This document shows positions 7,341 to 9,920 of a stretch of 9,920 nucleotides of DNA, in pieces. Within the stretch, counting starts at the first letter, position 1. Every line of letters starts with the position of its first letter. A program made the translations under genes and the position numbers. The stretch is taken from assembly GCA_044227605.1 (NCBI GenBank), contig JBGAWJ010000057.1, positions 1-9,920 on the forward strand, given 5' to 3'. The notes beneath the pieces were generated by a model. It searched no databases and was not told the DNA's origin. It was given only the letters and a program-made list of their open reading frames with translations. The DNA comes from JAEUKQ01 sp044227605 (lineage in GTDB: Bacteria > Pseudomonadota > Alphaproteobacteria > JAEUKQ01).

Positions 7341-7359
7341 TCCTGATCAATGATCAGGA
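7341..7359. promoter_or_regulatory. 19-bp perfect inverted repeat, likely operator
   Basis: TCCTGATCAATGATCAGGA has perfect 9-bp arms around one central base. It sits about 50 bp before the aminotransferase start and downstream of the proposed promoter, so it would lie in the untranslated leader. This geometry suits a dimeric repressor site. Two further GATC sites lie immediately beside it at 7335-7342, so four GATC sites fall within 21 bp, which could matter if the organism has an adenine methylase acting at GATC. As RNA the arms could form a hairpin, but no U-tract follows, so it is not an intrinsic terminator. Confidence 0.55.
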
Positions 7360-7376
7360 AAATAATCATACCCTGT

Positions 7377-7405
7377 ATTTTAGAAGGCGGCCGCCTTAGA
7401 TGCAA
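7377..7405 (-). promoter_or_regulatory. Candidate promoter of aminotransferase-hemA with palindrome in the spacer
   Basis: On the minus strand, -35 TTGCAT (7400-7405) and -10 TAAAAT (7377-7382) are separated by exactly 17 bp. Transcription would start near 7370, giving a leader of about 80 nt before the ATG at 7290. The spacer is almost filled by the perfect palindrome at 7384-7397. A protein bound there would occlude RNA polymerase or change the alignment of the two hexamers, so the promoter is probably regulated. Confidence 0.5.
7384..7397. promoter_or_regulatory. 14-bp perfect palindrome AAGGCGGCCGCCTT, likely operator
   Basis: This fully self-complementary, GC-rich block stands out in AT-rich intergenic DNA. 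It is centred within half a base of the middle of the 17-bp promoter spacer. Operators in spacers are known for MerR-type activators (which usually prefer 19-20-bp spacers) and for simple repressors. The normal 17-bp spacing here favours repression. The regulator is not encoded in this window. Confidence 0.5.
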
Positions 7406-7439
7406 CATGAAAAACGGCTGATTCCATCATGCCGCATCT
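7398..7439 (-). other. 13-bp stem-loop favoured on the minus-strand RNA
   Basis: The arms AGATGCAACATGA (7398-7410) and TCATGCCGCATCT (7427-7439) surround a 16-nt loop. Read as minus-strand RNA, all 13 positions pair: 11 Watson-Crick and two G.U pairs. On the plus strand the same two positions would be A.C mismatches. It would be transcribed only by read-through from the exporter gene upstream, because the proposed aminotransferase promoter starts after it; its outer arm overlaps the -35 box. No U-tract follows, so it is not a standard terminator. Confidence 0.4.
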
Positions 7440-7459
7440 TAACCAAAGCGTTTTGTTAA
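7439..7459. promoter_or_regulatory. 21-bp imperfect inverted repeat, possible operator
   Basis: The outer arms TTAAC (7439-7443) and GTTAA (7455-7459) are perfect, followed inward by one mismatch and AAA/TTT around a GCG centre. Eight of nine arm positions match. Its left edge touches the stem-loop at 7398-7439. It lies about 35 bp upstream of the proposed aminotransferase -35 box, where an activator might bind. Evidence is symmetry and position only. Confidence 0.3.
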
Positions 7460-7492
7460 GTGAATAAGATAAGCCACTGTTAAATCCTAACT

Positions 7493-7586
7493 AGAGGGGG
7501 TATTGTATGATCAGAAAGTTAAATGGAGGTTAGACCGTAGATAAAAGGAATATCTGGTACAGCCCCTAAAATTTTATGCCCCCTCT
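7493..7586 (-). other. Possible structured RNA region after the exporter stop codon
   Basis: AGAGGGGG begins immediately after the exporter stop codon on the minus strand (7586-7579), and its perfect 8-nt complement CCCCCTCT follows at 7500-7493, enclosing 78 nt. Inside, AGATA/TATCT with ACC/GGT outside it and a 2-nt bulge make a second stem (about 7529-7556). This resembles a closed multi-part RNA fold, perhaps stabilising the 3' end of the exporter mRNA or forming a leader element for the next operon. I do not recognise a known riboswitch or small RNA, and the same complementarity exists on the plus strand, so orientation is uncertain. Confidence 0.3.
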
Positions 7587-8204
7587 TTACGTAAAATAAG
7601 GGTACAGTAAGCCCCATGCTATAACCAATAACATTACGGCAATAAGTATATGCAGTAGCCGCCAGGTTAATTGCTTCCGAAATAGGGGTTGTAAAATTTT
7701 CGCACCCACTGCCAATCCATATAACCAAGCAGCGGATGAGGCAATGGTTCCTAAATAAAACCACCACCGATTATTGCCGTCATAGTGGGTCGAAATACTA
7801 CCGATCAGTACCACTGCGTCTAACCACGCATGCGGATTTATCAAACTAAACCCTATGGCGGATAAAATAATGGCACGGGATGATGCAGAGGAAACCACTG
7901 TCCCAGAGAAATCTATGCCAATGGCTTGATATGCTTGATAAAGCGAACGAAAAGCGTAAAATATTAAAAAACATCCCCCGCCGATCGATGCAAATTTTAA
8001 AAGCAAATCAGATTGGGCAATAACCTGGCCTAATCCCATTACACCAAGAGTCAATAAAAAGGCATCACATAAAAAACTGAGGGTGGCGGCTAAAAAGGCT
8101 TTATCCCCTATTAAGCCTTGCTTGAGGACGAAAGCGCTTTGAGCGCCAATCGCCATGAATAAACCCAGGCCAATCATCAGCCCATCGAACCAGGAATGAA
8201 TCAT
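7587..8204 (-). CDS. LysE/ArgO-family amino acid exporter
   Basis: This 205-residue inner-membrane protein belongs to the LysE superfamily, which exports amino acids; the ArgO/LysE branch handles basic amino acids such as arginine or lysine. Six hydrophobic segments are visible: about 8-27, 37-61, 68-86, 112-135, 147-170 and 180-202. The conserved GAQSAFVLKQGL at 20-31 and NPHAWLDAVVLIGS at 123-136 fit the LysE/ArgO branch better than the RhtB/threonine branch. Asp47 in the second span is also typical. The substrate is inferred from family only. The ATG at 8204 has no clear Shine-Dalgarno. It lies 86 bp after accA and may have its own promoter (see 8250-8255). No LysG/ArgP-like regulator is encoded beside it. 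Confidence 0.9.
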   Translation of the reverse strand: MIHSWFDGLMIGLGLFMAIGAQSAFVLKQGLIGDKAFLAATLSFLCDAFLLTLGVMGLGQVIAQSDLLLKFASIGGGCFLIFYAFRSLYQAYQAIGIDFSGTVVSSASSRAIILSAIGFSLINPHAWLDAVVLIGSISTHYDGNNRWWFYLGTIASSAAWLYGLAVGAKILQPLFRKQLTWRLLHILIAVMLLVIAWGLLYPYFT

Positions 8205-8249
8205 AAATTGGAATCTGCCATAGGTTGGATAAAAAAACTGCTCAAGATT

Positions 8250-8255
8250 ATTATA
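8250..8255 (-). promoter_or_regulatory. Candidate -10 box for the exporter gene
   Basis: The minus strand reads TATAAT about 45 bp before the exporter start. No acceptable -35 is seen at 16-18 bp; the nearest TTGTTG is only 11 bp upstream. An imperfect palindrome, AAGATTA-TTA-TAGTCTT, overlaps the hexamer and could be an operator. Confidence 0.3.
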
Positions 8256-8290
8256 GTCTTATAAGGCAACAAGGTTTTTTATGGTATGCC

Positions 8291-9262
8291 TCAGTTTAAT
8301 CCGTGATGACCCATATCTAAAAATTTTTGCTGACGCATTTCCCGGTAATTTTTTTCTTGCCCCCCCAACAATCCGTCCAAAGATTCGGCAATGGTTTCAC
8401 CCACATTATGAATGGCTTCTTCCGCGTGGCGATGTGCACCACCAATAGGTTCGGGAATAATCCGATCAATGATTTTTAATTGATAAAGATCGCTGGCGGT
8501 CAATTTTAAAGCTTCGGCGGCGTCTTTAGAGTAATTGGCACTGCGCCAGAGGATGGAAGCGCAGCCTTCCGGTGAAATGACCGAATATATGGAATGTTCC
8601 AACATAAATATTTTGTTGGCGGCAGCTAGGGCAATCGCCCCTCCTGAGCCGCCTTCCCCAATAATGACCGAAATAATTGGTACATTGACTTTTAAGCAAG
8701 TCTCGACGGACTTGGCAATCGCTTCGGCCTGCCCGCGTGCTTCCGCATCCACCCCAGGATAAGCGCCGGGGGTATCAACCAAGGTAATGATCGGCAGGTG
8801 GAAGCGGTCCGCAAGTTCCATTAAACGGCGGGCTTTCCTGTAGCCCTCAGGCCGTGCCATGCCAAAATTATGATGCATGCGCGTGGGCGTATCCGTACCT
8901 TTTTCATGCCCGATAACCATGACTGAATGCTGACGGAAAGTAGCCATACCCCCGATAATGGCCTGATCCTCACCAAAATAGCGATCTCCGGCTAAAGCCA
9001 TAAGATCGGGGAATAGAACACGGATATAATCTTTAAAATGAGGCCTTTCCGGATGACGGGCAACTTGGGTTTTTTGCCAGGCAGATAGTTTGCCGTATGT
9101 TTGCTTGAGCAGCTTTTCAGCCTTGTTTTTTAGCTTGCTAACTTCTTCTTGTATATTTACCGCGCTGTTACCAGAAAGGTGATGCAATTCAGCAATTTTC
9201 CCTTCAAGTTCCGCAATGGGTTTTTCAAATTCCAGAAATGTGGGCATTCCGTTTATATCCAT
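8291..9262 (-). CDS. accA: Acetyl-CoA carboxylase carboxyltransferase subunit alpha
   Basis: AccA pairs with AccD to transfer the carboxyl group from carboxybiotin on AccB to acetyl-CoA, making malonyl-CoA for fatty-acid synthesis. The 323 residues agree with the usual length of about 319. The N-terminal FLEFEKPIAELEGKI helix is the family hallmark. The crotonase-like core shows DTPGAYPG at 163-170, GEGGSGGA at 202-209 (oxyanion-hole glycines) and SVISPEGCASILWR at 227-240. The protein appears complete and functional. The chosen ATG has no Shine-Dalgarno; ATG at 9247 (Met6, giving MPTFLEFEKP) is an equally good start by homology. A perfect -10 TATAAT lies about 22 bp upstream, implying a very short leader. 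A run of seven C on the plus strand (8360-8366) encodes Gly-Gly near the C terminus. Confidence 0.97.
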   Translation of the reverse strand: MDINGMPTFLEFEKPIAELEGKIAELHHLSGNSAVNIQEEVSKLKNKAEKLLKQTYGKLSAWQKTQVARHPERPHFKDYIRVLFPDLMALAGDRYFGEDQAIIGGMATFRQHSVMVIGHEKGTDTPTRMHHNFGMARPEGYRKARRLMELADRFHLPIITLVDTPGAYPGVDAEARGQAEAIAKSVETCLKVNVPIISVIIGEGGSGGAIALAAANKIFMLEHSIYSVISPEGCASILWRSANYSKDAAEALKLTASDLYQLKIIDRIIPEPIGGAHRHAEEAIHNVGETIAESLDGLLGGQEKNYREMRQQKFLDMGHHGLN

Positions 9263-9283
9263 TTTATTAAAAAATTAACAAGC

Positions 9284-9289
9284 ATTATA
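9284..9289 (-). promoter_or_regulatory. Candidate -10 box of accA
   Basis: The minus strand reads TATAAT 21 bp before the accA ATG, placing the transcript start near 9277 and giving a leader of about 15 nt. The best -35, TTGCAC at 9310-9315, is 20 bp away, so the match is incomplete. If used, the short leader agrees with the lack of a Shine-Dalgarno. Confidence 0.4.
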
Positions 9290-9361
9290 GATACTTAAAA
9301 GCGTAAATTGTGCAATATAATAACACCTATTTTATCCAAAATATACGAACTGGAATTAAAG

Positions 9362-9920
9362 TCACTTTTTCTTTAAAGGCTTTTCTCTTAAGGGATGATA
9401 ATTCTGCACCAACGCCTTCTTACGATCGTCCGTAACATGCGTATAAATTTGAGTGGTGGCAATATCAGCATGTCCTAGCAATTGCTGGACAGTTCGCAAA
9501 TCTGCTCCATGCTCCAAAAGATGGGTGGCAAAAGCGTGGCGCAAGACATGGGGAGAAAATTTTTGGTGATCCAATTTGGCCGTAATCGCTAAATTTTTTA
9601 GTTGGACGGCAAAATTTTGCCGCGTCATATGTCCCTGGGTGCTATAAGACGGGAAAAGCCAGATAGAAGGGATTTTTTTACCCTCACTTGAAGTTTTTAA
9701 TGTTTCCGCCCGGTGCGTAAGCCATTCTTTTATTGCGGTTTGAGCAGGTGGGCTCAGCGGAACCATCCTTTCTTTCCCACCCTTCCCTTGGATCATGATA
9801 ACACCGCCATGTTGGGGTATTTGGGAAATTTTTAAGGAAATAAGTTCTGAAACCCGCAAACCGCTGCCATATAATAATTCCATCATTGCTAACATCCGAA
9901 AACCATCAGCATTCTTTTGT
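9362..9920 (-). CDS. xerD: Tyrosine recombinase XerD, C-terminal catalytic part (5' end beyond window)
   Basis: XerD with XerC resolves chromosome dimers at dif, near the FtsK translocase at the division septum. About 185 residues are visible; the reading frame runs off the right edge, so the N-terminal SAM-like domain and part of the catalytic domain (about 110-125 residues) are missing. All catalytic residues are present: Arg in GLRVSEL, Lys in IQGKGGKER, His and Arg in HVLRHAFATHLLEHG, His in LLGHAD and the nucleophile Tyr in TTQIYTHV. Their spacing matches XerD, as do SPHVLRHAF and the NYHPLR end; XerC usually has AHxLRHSF. It ends with a lysine-rich tail (LKKK). It lies 99 bp upstream of accA in the same direction, with a separate accA promoter between them. 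Confidence 0.93.
   Translation of the reverse strand, partial: QKNADGFRMLAMMELLYGSGLRVSELISLKISQIPQHGGVIMIQGKGGKERMVPLSPPAQTAIKEWLTHRAETLKTSSEGKKIPSIWLFPSYSTQGHMTRQNFAVQLKNLAITAKLDHQKFSPHVLRHAFATHLLEHGADLRTVQQLLGHADIATTQIYTHVTDDRKKALVQNYHPLREKPLKKK

Noticed and set aside
7341..7359. The inverted repeat as an intrinsic terminator
   Set aside because: The centre is a single base and no U-tract follows on either strand; a DNA operator is a better explanation.
7381..7400. The GC palindrome as a cloning-linker artefact, since it contains a NotI site
   Set aside because: The palindrome extends three bases beyond the NotI octamer on each side and lies between natural genes without any vector-like sequence, so a natural site is more likely.
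7519..7767. An 82-codon minus-strand ORF overlapping the 3' end of the exporter gene
   Set aside because: It runs mostly inside the LysE-family gene in another frame, and its translation has no family resemblance. The exporter frame has clear conserved motifs.
1..9920. Search for insertion sequences, integrase attachment sites, CRISPR arrays, toxin-antitoxin pairs and defence genes
   Set aside because: No transposase, direct-repeat array or defence motif was found. The one recombinase is housekeeping XerD and does not indicate a mobile island.

Overview
The window looks like a chromosomal stretch of an AT-leaning alphaproteobacterium. The main evidence is a 5-aminolevulinate synthase of the glycine/succinyl-CoA (C4) haem pathway, which is characteristic of this class. 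The neighbouring EF-P, SuhB, AccA and XerD proteins also read as alphaproteobacterial housekeeping proteins. The low GC for the class would fit an endosymbiont-like or Holosporales-like lineage, but this is inference; no marker here fixes the order. No mobile element, tRNA, rRNA or CRISPR array was seen.

Layout: all eight confidently called genes lie on the minus strand, so they read from the right edge to the left. From the right they are: xerD (5' end cut by the window edge), accA, a LysE/ArgO-type exporter, a class III omega-aminotransferase, hemA (5-aminolevulinate synthase), an aldo/keto reductase, an ABCB/MsbA-type exporter, efp and suhB (3' end cut). Only two pairs are close enough to look like clear operons: aminotransferase-hemA (19 bp apart) and efp-suhB (about 11 bp apart). 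The other gaps are about 50 to 650 bp and several contain plausible promoters.

Two non-coding stretches deserve attention. The 296-bp gap upstream of the aminotransferase-hemA pair (7291-7586) is dense with symmetrical elements: a promoter whose 17-bp spacer is almost filled by a perfect 14-bp palindrome, a 19-bp inverted repeat in a cluster of four GATC sites, a 13-bp stem that pairs fully only as minus-strand RNA, a 21-bp imperfect operator-like repeat, and an 8-bp GC-rich long-range pairing starting at the exporter's stop codon. The 654-bp gap upstream of efp (870-1523) holds two candidate tiny genes: a 41-codon minus-strand ORF with a good Shine-Dalgarno, and a 55-codon plus-strand ORF with promoter and Shine-Dalgarno.

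The most notable protein-level observation is in EF-P. The loop tip, usually PGKG with a modified or essential lysine, reads KAQG, placing glutamine where the conserved lysine should be, although the rest of the protein is an intact three-domain EF-P. No clearly new multi-gene system is visible. The best leads are the EF-P loop and the regulatory region in front of the aminotransferase-hemA pair.
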